Shown here in pieces: positions 1-5,324 of a stretch of DNA of 5,324 nt. The position numbers and the translations under genes were made by a program. Within the stretch, counting starts at the first letter, position 1; every line of letters starts with the position of its first letter. The notes beneath the pieces were generated by a model. That model ran no database searches. It worked only from the letters and a program-made list of their open reading frames with translations, and was not told the DNA's origin. Where the stretch lies: the NCBI GenBank assembly GCA_030726195.1, contig JANREF010000181.1, positions 1-5,324 of the forward strand, read 5' to 3'. Source of the DNA: Burkholderiaceae bacterium. GTDB lineage: Bacteria > Pseudomonadota > Gammaproteobacteria > Burkholderiales > Burkholderiaceae_C.

Positions 1-518
1 ATGCCGATACGTCCATCGCGCAGGCCAACCCCTTGGGCAAGGTGCCTTGCTTGGTGATGGAAGGCGGCGAAGCCGTGTTTGACTCGCGTGTCATCGTCGA
101 GTACCTCGACGCGCTCTCACCCGTGGGTCGTTTGATTCCGGTCAGTGGACGTGAGCGTGCTGAGTGCAAGACGTGGGAAGCCTTGGGTGACGGTCTACTA
201 GACGCCGCTATTTTGGCGCGCCTAGAGGCGACGTGGCCAGGCCGTGCGCCAAGCGAGCGCAGCCAAGCGTGGATAGACCGCCAAATGGCCAAAATAGACC
301 AATCCTTGGTGGCCATGAGCACAGGCTTGGGCGACAAGCCTTACTGCAGCGGCAACGCTTACAGCTTGTCTGACATTGCGGTTGGTTGTGCCCTGGCTTA
401 TTTGGACTTCAGGTTTGCGCAGCTCGATTGGCGTGCACGCCACCCCAATCTTGACAAGCTGCTGGCCAAGCTGAGCCAGCGTCAAAGCTTTATAGACACC
501 TGCCCACCCAGCGCCTGA
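1..518 (+). CDS. Glutathione S-transferase, YibF-like (5' partial)
   Basis: This is the C-terminal 171 residues of a soluble GST; the frame is open from base 3 and ends at TGA 516-518. The visible part of the thioredoxin-fold domain has the NPLGKVP segment (visible residues 9-15) with the cis-proline that positions glutathione, followed by FDS (26-28), the Asp/Glu-Ser pair that binds the gamma-glutamyl group. The all-helical domain follows, with the N-capping box SLSD at about 121-124 and then IAVGCALAYLDFR. The order and wording resemble E. coli YibF from memory (EALxDGxxDA, KIxxSL, YLxFR, and an ending like RxSFxxTxPP). The catalytic Ser/Cys near the N-terminus lies before the window, so activity cannot be judged. 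It converges on the minus-strand operon, with 48 bp between the two stop codons, and is probably an independent gene. The substrate is unknown. A TTG at 33 could be taken for a start, but homology runs through it. Confidence 0.93.
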   Translation, partial: ADTSIAQANPLGKVPCLVMEGGEAVFDSRVIVEYLDALSPVGRLIPVSGRERAECKTWEALGDGLLDAAILARLEATWPGRAPSERSQAWIDRQMAKIDQSLVAMSTGLGDKPYCSGNAYSLSDIAVGCALAYLDFRFAQLDWRARHPNLDKLLAKLSQRQSFIDTCPPSA

Positions 519-545
519 GCACTGAAGCGACCAAGCATTTAGCCA

Positions 546-573
546 TTAGCAGTTAGCAGTTAGCAGTTAGCGG
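546..573. repeat. 7-nt tandem repeat, four copies
   Basis: Three perfect TTAGCAG units (546-552, 553-559, 560-566) are followed by TTAGCGG (567-573). The array fills most of the gap between the convergent GST and NTF2-like genes, and the NTF2-like stop codon (complement of 567-569) is part of it. Copy-number change on the low-coordinate side would leave both proteins intact. It has no GC-rich stem and no U-tract, so it does not look like an intrinsic terminator. Confidence 0.85.
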
Positions 574-1037
574 GTTGCTTGGCGCTTGAGCCAGCGCATG
601 AGTGCACCCAATACCGGAATGCGCTCGTACAGCTCTTCGGCCGCGTCCCAGTAGTCGCGGTGGTAGGTGATCAGGCCGGTAGGCCCAAAGCGCAGGTGCG
701 TGGCCCCCTGAATCAGCCAAGGCTTGGCGGTCTTGTCCGCGCGCACACTGAAGTGAAACTCCCACGTTAATACGGCGGCCAGCGCTGTGCCGTCGACGTG
801 GTCAAAAGCGTGGGTGACCACAAACCGCGGTTCATGCAAACGCTTGAACATGTGGGCAAAAATCGCCTGCACATCGCGCAAGTGATGGACTTCGTTGAAG
901 GGGTCCTTGAAAAACGTCTGGCTGCTGTACAGCTCGCCCATCAGCGCCACATCGGGTTCGTTCAGGGTCTCAAACCACTCAATGGCGTGCAGTGTAGGGG
1001 CTTGTAAATGGGCCCTATCGGCCGCGCTGCTGCTCAT
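567..1037 (-). CDS. Nuclear transport factor 2 (NTF2/SnoaL-like) family protein
   Basis: This is a 156-residue single-domain protein of the NTF2-like cone fold. I chose ATG 1037 because it forms an ATGA overlap with the SDR stop (1034-1036); the open frame continues to 1106, but that part only shadows the SDR. Visible landmarks are FFKDPFNEV (42-50), a central strand region with LTWEFHFSV (90-98), GATHLRF (111-117), and HRDYWDAAEELYERIP (126-141) followed by a basic tail, LMRWLKR. The FKDPFN and HRDYWDAAEELYE blocks are, from memory, hallmarks of the NTF2-like subgroup that travels with SDR and CFA-like methyltransferase genes. No signal peptide is visible, so it should be cytoplasmic. No ribosome site is obvious, so translation is probably coupled to the SDR. 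It may bind or isomerise a hydrophobic lipid intermediate, but that is inference; the family has no established reaction. It is the last gene of the train. Confidence 0.9.
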   Translation of the reverse strand: MSSSAADRAHLQAPTLHAIEWFETLNEPDVALMGELYSSQTFFKDPFNEVHHLRDVQAIFAHMFKRLHEPRFVVTHAFDHVDGTALAAVLTWEFHFSVRADKTAKPWLIQGATHLRFGPTGLITYHRDYWDAAEELYERIPVLGALMRWLKRQATR

Positions 1038-1840
1038 AGTTTGGTGGCTTTCAAAATGAGTGCCTGCGCCCAACGAAACGGCAGTACGCGTATGAGCTTG
1101 AGCCACCAGGTGAAGCGCTTGGGATAGTGGATGTCAAATTCGCCTGCGCCCCATGCGGCGAGCATGGCCTGTGCGGCGGCTTGCGGGCTGATGAGCGCTG
1201 GCATGTGAAATGTGTTTTGTGCGGTCAGTGGTGTTTCTACAAAGCCCGGGTGCACCACGCTCACACCGACTGCGTGTCTGGCCAAGTCCAGATACAAGAC
1301 TTCACCCACATGCGTCAAGGCCGCCTTGGTGGGGCCATAGGCCAGTGAGTTGGGCAGGCCACGCCAGCCCGCCACACTGCTGATGAGACTGATGTGTGCA
1401 GGCTGCCCACGCTTGCCTTGTGCAATGAGCTGTGGCAGTACGGCACCCAATAAGTTGTAGGCCCCTTGTACGTTCACCTGCAAGTGCTGTGTCATCACGC
1501 CCAAGTCAAACGCGGTAGCGCGCAGCGCCTGGTAAGTGCCAGCGGCAAACAGCACCATATCGACTTGTTGGTGTTGTTGCCAAATGGCTTGTGCAGCCGC
1601 AGCGCAGGCCTGGGCATCCGTGACATCAAGGGCTACCGCGCTGGCTTTGTCGGCGCCGTACTGCGCGACAAAGTCTTGCAATGGCGGCGCAGAGCGCGCC
1701 GAGACAATCACGTGTGCACCGCGCTCAACCAATGCGTGCGCACAGGCCAAGCCAATACCGGTGGAGCCGCCCACAATCCACACCACTTGGCCTTGCCAGT
1801 TGGTGATGGGTGGGTTCATGGGCTTTAGAAAAGAGAACAT
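1034..1840 (-). CDS. Short-chain dehydrogenase/reductase (SDR) family NAD(P)-dependent oxidoreductase
   Basis: A classical SDR of 268 residues with a Rossmann fold. Visible elements are the nucleotide-binding GGSTGIG (24-30), SAR (47-49) after the second strand, LDVTD (71-75), FAAG (98-101) as the variant NNAG motif, N123, and the catalytic S155, Y168 and K172 (YGPTK), then HPGFVETPLT (197-206). The arginine at 49 suggests, but does not prove, NADP preference. The C-terminus (about 243-268) is basic and hydrophobic (WWLKLIRVLPFRWAQALI), which could allow membrane association. The start is uncertain: ATG 1840 is the longest (an in-frame TGA lies 24 nt upstream), but ATG 1819 (residue 8, MNPPIT) would begin like relatives I recall; neither has a clear ribosome site. 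It overlaps the NTF2-like start by 4 nt. The substrate is unknown; a lipid-derived alcohol or ketone fits the context. Confidence 0.94.
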   Translation of the reverse strand: MFSFLKPMNPPITNWQGQVVWIVGGSTGIGLACAHALVERGAHVIVSARSAPPLQDFVAQYGADKASAVALDVTDAQACAAAAQAIWQQHQQVDMVLFAAGTYQALRATAFDLGVMTQHLQVNVQGAYNLLGAVLPQLIAQGKRGQPAHISLISSVAGWRGLPNSLAYGPTKAALTHVGEVLYLDLARHAVGVSVVHPGFVETPLTAQNTFHMPALISPQAAAQAMLAAWGAGEFDIHYPKRFTWWLKLIRVLPFRWAQALILKATKL

Positions 1841-1861
1841 AGGTATGGGGCGTGAGGTTCA

Positions 1862-1903
1862 GGCAATGGCAAAAGCAAAAGCCAAGGCAAAGGCAAAGGC
1901 AAA
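1862..1903. repeat. Imperfect 6-nt tandem repeat in the DUF3833-SDR spacer
   Basis: Seven hexamers on the + strand read ggcaat, ggcaaa, agcaaa, agccaa, ggcaaa, ggcaaa, ggcaaa. Read in the direction of the operon they are TTTGCC-type units. They fill over half of the 72-nt space between the DUF3833 stop (1913) and the SDR start (1840), the only real gap in the gene train. No hairpin or convincing -35/-10 pair is visible. The array lies in the SDR leader, so its length sets the spacing between the two genes. Confidence 0.8.
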
Positions 1904-1912
1904 GCCCTATGT

Positions 1913-2647
1913 TTAAGGCGCAGGCTTGATGAAAGTCAGTGTGACATCGCCCAAGTGCACGCCCCATTTGGACATGGCCGTACGGTTGATCATGATGCGG
2001 TCGTTGAGCAAGTACATCCAGTCGTCCATGCTGACCTCGTACACCGAGCCGTCTACAGGCAAACGCAAGGTGTATTGCCACTGCATGGCATTGCCGCGAA
2101 CAGCACCAGTGGCCTCACCCACCACGTCGTCGGCAAAACCGGTGACGCGCCCATCGGGGTGTTGGGTCAGACGCCACACGCGCCGCTCTGTGGTGCCGTC
2201 GCTGTAGCTGAAAAGCTCATCGAGCACACCGCTGTTGCCCTGCCACGTGCCGGTCATGGCCACTTCAAAGCGCTTGATCACCTGGCCGCTTCTGTCTTGA
2301 AACATGCCGTAAGCCTGGACGGGGCCGTTGAAGTAGGTGCGCAAATCCAGTGTCGGCTGTTCAGCGGCGTAATCGTCTATGGTCGCGGTGCTACACGCCG
2401 TGAGCACAGACAAGGCACTCGCTGCGAGGAACAAGCGCAACGCGCGCTGCCACAGGCTCAGCGGCGCGTTGCGCAGTCGGTTGACACAGCCAGTCAAGGG
2501 TTGCTGGCTGCCACGATGAAGCGCGGCGTTCACCGAGGGGTTCAGCGAATGTTTAAGAGAAGGTTTAAGAGAAAGCTGGAGAGAAAGCTTCAGAGAATGG
2601 TTAACGCAGGCGTTAAGTCGATTGATCAGGTGTGTTGGCGTCCACAT
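1913..2647 (-). CDS. DUF3833 family lipoprotein with repeat-built N-terminal extension
   Basis: A 244-residue protein. The lipobox LTAC (82-85) ends a hydrophobic stretch (LFLAASALSVLTAC), so Cys85 should be lipidated; Ser follows it, which suggests sorting to the outer membrane. The mature part matches DUF3833 as I recall it: DLRTYFNGPVQAYGMFQDRSG (split here as LDLRTYFNG, then GMFQDRSG), TGTWQG, LDELFSYSDG, ERRVWRLT, GNAMQWQYTLRLPVDG, and SMDDWMYLLNDRIMINR near the end. The biochemical role is unknown; the family recurs in CFA-methyltransferase lipid clusters. Oddly, about 65 residues precede the signal core, much of it six tetrapeptide units (17-40). ATG 2647 has a GAAAGGG ribosome site 7 nt upstream and overlaps the MFS gene end by 35 nt. 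A later GTG (2533) or TTG near residue 51 would give a normal-length signal peptide, but neither has a clear ribosome site. Confidence 0.9.
   Translation of the reverse strand: MWTPTHLINRLNACVNHSLKLSLQLSLKPSLKHSLNPSVNAALHRGSQQPLTGCVNRLRNAPLSLWQRALRLFLAASALSVLTACSTATIDDYAAEQPTLDLRTYFNGPVQAYGMFQDRSGQVIKRFEVAMTGTWQGNSGVLDELFSYSDGTTERRVWRLTQHPDGRVTGFADDVVGEATGAVRGNAMQWQYTLRLPVDGSVYEVSMDDWMYLLNDRIMINRTAMSKWGVHLGDVTLTFIKPAP
2528..2599 (-). repeat. Degenerate 12-nt tandem repeat coding (x-S-L-K/N/Q) units
   Basis: Six 12-nt units read on the minus strand encode HSLK, LSLQ, LSLK, PSLK, HSLN, PSVN, residues 17-40 of the DUF3833 protein as annotated from ATG 2647. The middle units are closest to each other (CTTTCTCTTAAA against CCTTCTCTTAAA). 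Because 12 is a multiple of 3, gain or loss of a unit keeps the frame. Confidence 0.85.
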
Positions 2648-4028
2648 GTGTAGGCCCTTTCAGCCAAAAACGCCACAGCAAGGCTGCAGCTGTTATTTTT
2701 AGAGCGCATGGCAGTGCGCCGTACACCCATGCCAAGGCTTGGGTTTGTTCGGGCGCGCCCGGCACGTAGCCCAGCACGCCGAGCAGGGGCAGTGACACGC
2801 CAGCGGCCAATGCCAAATTGCCTTTGCTCACCACGTTCCACCAGCCAAAGTAGACGCCGTCTTGGCGGCGCTCGGTGTCCTCGGTGCTTTCAGTATGGGG
2901 CCTGTTGAGCCATTGTGCGAGCATGGCTTGCGGCACGCACAGGTCGGCCCCCAAAGCCACGCCGCTGCCAAGGCATACCAGCGCAAACCACACGGCGTCG
3001 CCGGCACCCAAGTTGGCGGTGGCGGCAAAGGCCGCAGTGGCCATGAGCATGGCAATGCCCCAGGCCTTGACCAAGCCAATGCGCTGCATGGCTTTCTGCC
3101 ACAGAGGCATGCCCAAGCCAGCCGCAGCAAAGTACAGCAGCAAAAACAAACCTTCGCTGCCCGCAGGCGCTTGCAAGCGGTCGCGCACGAAAAACAACAC
3201 CAAGGTGGCCGGCACGGCACTGGCCATGCCGTTGATCACGTGCACCCACATGAGTTGTTTGAAAAAAGATGCTTGGCCCACCACCGCATCGGCGGCGTGT
3301 TGGGTGTTGCCGGTGTCGGGGTTGTTTGCGGTGTGTGCAGCGGATGCTGGTGTGGTGGTGGCTATGGCTGTGGTTGTGGCCGGTACGGTGTGCGGCGCAG
3401 CGTCGCTGATGGGCAGGCGCTGGCTCACCCACTGCCATGCGAGCAAGGCCAGCACGGTGAACACCAGCAGCGCCGTGGTGGTGGCCGACATGCCCAACCA
3501 TGCGGGCAAGCTCGCACCTACGACCACGCCCAGCAAGCCAAAGCCTTCTCGCCATGCAATGAGGCGGCGCTGCACCTGCGCTAGGCCGTGCGCGCCGGTG
3601 CCGGCGTCCAAACGGCTCACCCATGTTTGCAGTGCCAGCGTGAGCAAGCTGTAAGCCGCCGTACATGCTGTGAGCATGAGCGCGGCCCACAACAGCAGCT
3701 GGGTGTTAGACCACTGTTGGAGTGGGTTGAAGGTGGCCCAAAACCCAGCCACCAATACCACGCAGGCGACCAGCGCCATGCGCAAGAGGTTGTGGGTGTG
3801 CAAATGCGCATCCAGCCAACGGCCTATGAGCGGGTCGGTGATGGCGTCGAGTGCGCGCACCAGCAGCAGCAAGGCCCCCAGCGCGCCCAAAGATAAGCCC
3901 AGTTCGGTCGCGTAAAACTGCGGAAACAGCACGTACAGCGGCAGGGCCGCAAAGGCCAAGGGTGCGGCCATGAAGCCATAGGCGCAGGCCGCGCGCCAGC
4001 CTGCAGCGGTGGGCGACTGGGTGGTCAC
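2613..4028 (-). CDS. MFS transporter, GPH (MelB-like) cation symporter type
   Basis: A 471-residue inner-membrane protein with about 12 hydrophobic segments, consistent with MFS_2 / glycoside-pentoside-hexuronide:cation symporters. Residues 58-69 (RALDAITDPLIG) carry the D-x3-D-P-x2-G motif; Asp61 and Asp65 match the cation-site aspartates D55 and D59 of MelB. Other family signatures are NGMASAVPATLVLFFVRD (266-283), GMPLW (306-310), GSGVALGADLCVP (354-366) and DGVYFGWWNVVSK (390-402). The loop between the two six-helix halves (about 207-247) is long and rich in Ala, Thr and Pro. The start is GTG 4028, which overlaps the upstream stop as GTGA, so translation is probably coupled. The substrate is unknown: although GPH relatives move sugars, this version sits among lipid genes and may move a lipid or other metabolite (inference). 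The end overlaps the DUF3833 start by 35 nt. Confidence 0.93.
   Translation of the reverse strand: MTTQSPTAAGWRAACAYGFMAAPLAFAALPLYVLFPQFYATELGLSLGALGALLLLVRALDAITDPLIGRWLDAHLHTHNLLRMALVACVVLVAGFWATFNPLQQWSNTQLLLWAALMLTACTAAYSLLTLALQTWVSRLDAGTGAHGLAQVQRRLIAWREGFGLLGVVVGASLPAWLGMSATTTALLVFTVLALLAWQWVSQRLPISDAAPHTVPATTTAIATTTPASAAHTANNPDTGNTQHAADAVVGQASFFKQLMWVHVINGMASAVPATLVLFFVRDRLQAPAGSEGLFLLLYFAAAGLGMPLWQKAMQRIGLVKAWGIAMLMATAAFAATANLGAGDAVWFALVCLGSGVALGADLCVPQAMLAQWLNRPHTESTEDTERRQDGVYFGWWNVVSKGNLALAAGVSLPLLGVLGYVPGAPEQTQALAWVYGALPCALKITAAALLWRFWLKGPTHVDANTPDQST
2655..2661 (-). promoter_or_regulatory. Ribosome binding site for the DUF3833 gene
   Basis: The minus strand reads GAAAGGG 7 nt before ATG 2647, inside the 3' end of the MFS gene. 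It is the main reason for preferring the long start over internal starts nearer the signal peptide. Confidence 0.5.
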
Positions 4029-4693
4029 TGCCGTGTCAGCAACTGGGCGCGCAGCGCAGGCTCAGAGCTGCGCGCATCCAGCCAAATACCAAAAAACGCG
4101 CGTGCAAATGCGGGGTCTGGCACTTGGCCGAGCAAGCGACCATTGAGCCAAAAAGCAGCGCCCTGAGTGGGCGTGTACACACCAGTGAGTTGGTCGTCTT
4201 CGTTCACATCTGGAAACAGGCGCAGCATGGTGGCAAGCCACTGCTGGGCTTGTGTGTCGCTCACGGTGGCGACGCCTTGCATTTCTTTGAGCGAGCGCTC
4301 GGCAATGGCCTTGCCGTACAAGGTGCGTGCGTAAGTGAGCGTGAGCGCCAGCGCCGTGCTGGCGTAGTTGTCGGTGGTGACAGCAACGCCTGGGGCCGCC
4401 CACAGCTGTGCGTCATAGACGTGCAAGCCAAAAAACCGCAAGCGCCCCGAACCCACGGCGCTGTAGTGCGGGGCTATGCCGTTGTTGCCGGGGCTGGCTT
4501 GCTGTGCTGTTGGGTTGGTCGCATCGATGTCTGTTTGCGCGATTGCGGCGTGCGTGAACAGCAGGCTTGCGAACGCGAGCAAGCACACGCGTGCAGCGTT
4601 GCATGCCGCCTGCCATGGGGTGTTGCGCACGCGGGCGCGTGCAACCACGCTAGTGTGCTTGGCTGGGTTTGCGTAGGGTGAACTGCACAACAT
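4025..4693 (-). CDS. Chalcone isomerase-like family protein, exported
   Basis: A 222-residue protein of the bacterial chalcone-isomerase-like group (PF16036 type). A signal peptide is visible: basic residues, then VCLLAFASLLFTHAAIA with likely cleavage after AIA (residues 50-52), so the mature protein should be periplasmic. The mature domain shows VGSGRLRFFGLHVYDAQLW (80-98), LTYARTLYGKAIAERSLKEM, LFPDVNEDDQL, FWLNGRLLGQVPDPAFARAF, then FFGIWLDARSSEPALRAQLL, the usual family ending. Members of this group are not shown to isomerise chalcones; lipid binding is a plausible role. ATG 4693 is chosen because GGAAGG lies 8 nt upstream; it overlaps the methyltransferase by 44 nt. GTG 4648, just past the methyltransferase stop, is the main alternative and keeps the signal peptide. 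The open frame to 4849 only shadows the methyltransferase. Its stop overlaps the MFS GTG. Confidence 0.88.
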   Translation of the reverse strand: MLCSSPYANPAKHTSVVARARVRNTPWQAACNAARVCLLAFASLLFTHAAIAQTDIDATNPTAQQASPGNNGIAPHYSAVGSGRLRFFGLHVYDAQLWAAPGVAVTTDNYASTALALTLTYARTLYGKAIAERSLKEMQGVATVSDTQAQQWLATMLRLFPDVNEDDQLTGVYTPTQGAAFWLNGRLLGQVPDPAFARAFFGIWLDARSSEPALRAQLLTRQ

Positions 4694-5324
4694 CGGTATT
4701 GCCTTCCAAAAATGCGGCTTCGCAGTAGCACAAGTAAAACTCCCACGTGCGTATGAACGCCGTGTCGAAACCCAGCGCGCGCACGCCTTCTTCTTGCTGC
4801 GCAAATGTAGCGCGCCATTGCGCCAGCGTGTTGGCGTAGTCCAAGCCAAAGGCCAAACTGTCGGTCACTTCCAGGCCTGCCGCTTGTGCTTGGGCCGTGA
4901 ACTTAGCGGGGCTGGGCAAGCAGCCGCCGGGGAAGACGTATTGCTGAATAAAGTCCGTGCCTTGTATGTAGCGCTCAAACAGCTCGTCGCGAATGACAAT
5001 GGCCTGGATACAAGCTTTACCGCCGTCGCGCAGCGACGCGGCGATGGTTTGGAAGTAGGTGGGCCAGTAAGACTGACCCACTGCCTCTATCATTTCTATA
5101 GAACAAACCGCATCGAACAGCTGGTGTTCGCCCAGGTGGTTTTTGGTTACATCTGGGCTGCGGTAGTCTTGCAAGCGCAGGTCCGTGCGCGACGCATTGG
5201 GCGTATTGGCCAAGCGTTGTTGTGCCCAAGCGAGTTGTTCGTCGGACAGTGTCAGGCCCACCACTTCAGCCCCCATGTCGTTGGCTGCCATGTCGGCCAA
5301 GGCACCCCAACCGCAGCCAATTTC
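4650..5324 (-). CDS. Cyclopropane-fatty-acyl-phospholipid synthase-like SAM methyltransferase (5' partial)
   Basis: The C-terminal 224 residues of a CFA-synthase-like methyltransferase; the frame runs off the window at 5324 and ends at TAG 4650-4652. It begins inside the SAM-binding motif (EIGCGWG, visible residues 1-7) and continues with VVGLTLSDEQ (21-30), LQDYR (51-55), SIEMIEAVG (75-83), YVFPGGCLPS (129-138) and FGLDYANTLAQW (159-170). The family transfers a methyl or methylene group from SAM to the double bond of membrane phospholipid acyl chains at the cytoplasmic membrane face. Aligned by eye to E. coli Cfa, E80 matches E239, I109 matches I268 and Y163 matches Y317, but Q107 replaces the bicarbonate ligand H266, and about four extra residues follow it. 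This points to a distinct subfamily, possibly the type linked to furan/methylated fatty acid synthesis, rather than housekeeping Cfa. About 150-200 N-terminal residues are missing. A TTG at 5300 is an internal codon, not the start. Confidence 0.93.
   Translation of the reverse strand, partial: EIGCGWGALADMAANDMGAEVVGLTLSDEQLAWAQQRLANTPNASRTDLRLQDYRSPDVTKNHLGEHQLFDAVCSIEMIEAVGQSYWPTYFQTIAASLRDGGKACIQAIVIRDELFERYIQGTDFIQQYVFPGGCLPSPAKFTAQAQAAGLEVTDSLAFGLDYANTLAQWRATFAQQEEGVRALGFDTAFIRTWEFYLCYCEAAFLEGNTDVVQFTLRKPSQAH
4702..4707 (-). promoter_or_regulatory. Ribosome binding site for the chalcone isomerase-like gene
   Basis: The minus strand reads GGAAGG 8 nt before ATG 4693, inside the methyltransferase coding sequence. 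It favours ATG 4693 over GTG 4648, which has no such site. Confidence 0.45.

Noticed and set aside
222..485. Minus-strand open frame within the GST gene
   Set aside because: It shadows the GST reading frame and has no domain or ribosome site of its own.
531..582. Inverted repeat CCAAGCA / TGCTTGG flanking the heptamer array, as a possible terminator
   Set aside because: The arms are only 7 bp with a 38-nt loop, the right arm is inside the NTF2-like coding sequence, and there is no U-tract in either direction.
1536..1916. Plus-strand open frame ending in a Lys-Ala repeat (KAKAKAKAK)
   Set aside because: It is antisense to the SDR, which has complete family motifs; the Lys-Ala tail is just the hexamer repeat read in frame.
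1725..2081. Minus-strand frame with a Cys/Leu-rich stretch resembling a membrane segment
   Set aside because: The stretch is the same hexamer repeat in another frame, and the rest shadows the DUF3833 and SDR genes.
1955..2653. Plus-strand open frame of 232 codons opposite DUF3833
   Set aside because: It is exactly antisense to a recognised family, and its Arg/Lys-rich end comes from the 12-nt repeat read backwards.
2871..2888. Two 9-nt copies (ctcggtgtc / ctcggtgct) coding STEDTE in the MFS protein, as a possible dispersed repeat fragment
   Set aside because: There are only two copies, and the acidic loop falls where GPH transporters commonly have charged residues before R-x-G-x-Y-F-G; chance is enough to explain it.
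2862..3654. Two long plus-strand open frames (about 240 and 259 codons) opposite the MFS gene
   Set aside because: Their composition is His/Gly/Gln- or Ala/Thr-rich with no recognisable domain, and the opposite strand encodes a clear MFS protein. Long antisense frames are expected in high-GC DNA.

Overview
The window looks like Burkholderiales DNA, most likely Comamonadaceae (Limnohabitans/Rhodoferax-like). That guess rests on fairly high GC, tightly packed and overlapping genes, and protein wording typical of that group. It is an inference; no rRNA or other marker gene is present.

Layout: a 5'-truncated YibF-like glutathione S-transferase (1-518, + strand) converges on a long minus-strand gene train that fills the rest of the window. 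Read 5'->3' on the minus strand, the train is: the 3' two-thirds of a cyclopropane-fatty-acid-synthase-like SAM methyltransferase (5324-4650, start outside the window); a secreted chalcone-isomerase-like protein (4693-4025); a GPH/MelB-type MFS transporter (4028-2613); a DUF3833 lipoprotein (2647-1913); a short-chain dehydrogenase/reductase (1840-1034); and an NTF2/SnoaL-like protein (1037-567). Adjacent stops and starts overlap at four junctions (44, 4, 35 and 4 nt). The only real gap is the 72-nt DUF3833-SDR spacer, so the six genes are probably one transcript with translational coupling. The promoter should lie beyond position 5324.

This gene set matches a recurrent but poorly understood proteobacterial cluster: CFA-like methyltransferase, flavin amine-oxidase-like protein, DUF1365, DUF3833, chalcone-isomerase-like protein, SDR and NTF2-like protein. 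It is often found near sigma-E/ChrR or light-responsive regulators, and its methyltransferase/flavoprotein members are related to furan fatty acid synthesis. The likely theme is modification of membrane unsaturated fatty acids under photo-oxidative or light stress. The missing partners (flavoprotein, DUF1365, regulator) would be expected upstream of 5324.

The oddities are local. The methyltransferase has Gln where E. coli Cfa has its bicarbonate-ligand His266. The DUF3833 lipoprotein has a long N-terminal extension built from a 12-nt tandem repeat. Two further short tandem repeats (6-nt and 7-nt) sit in the SDR leader and at the end of the train. No RNA genes, CRISPR arrays, insertion sequences or convincing terminators were seen.
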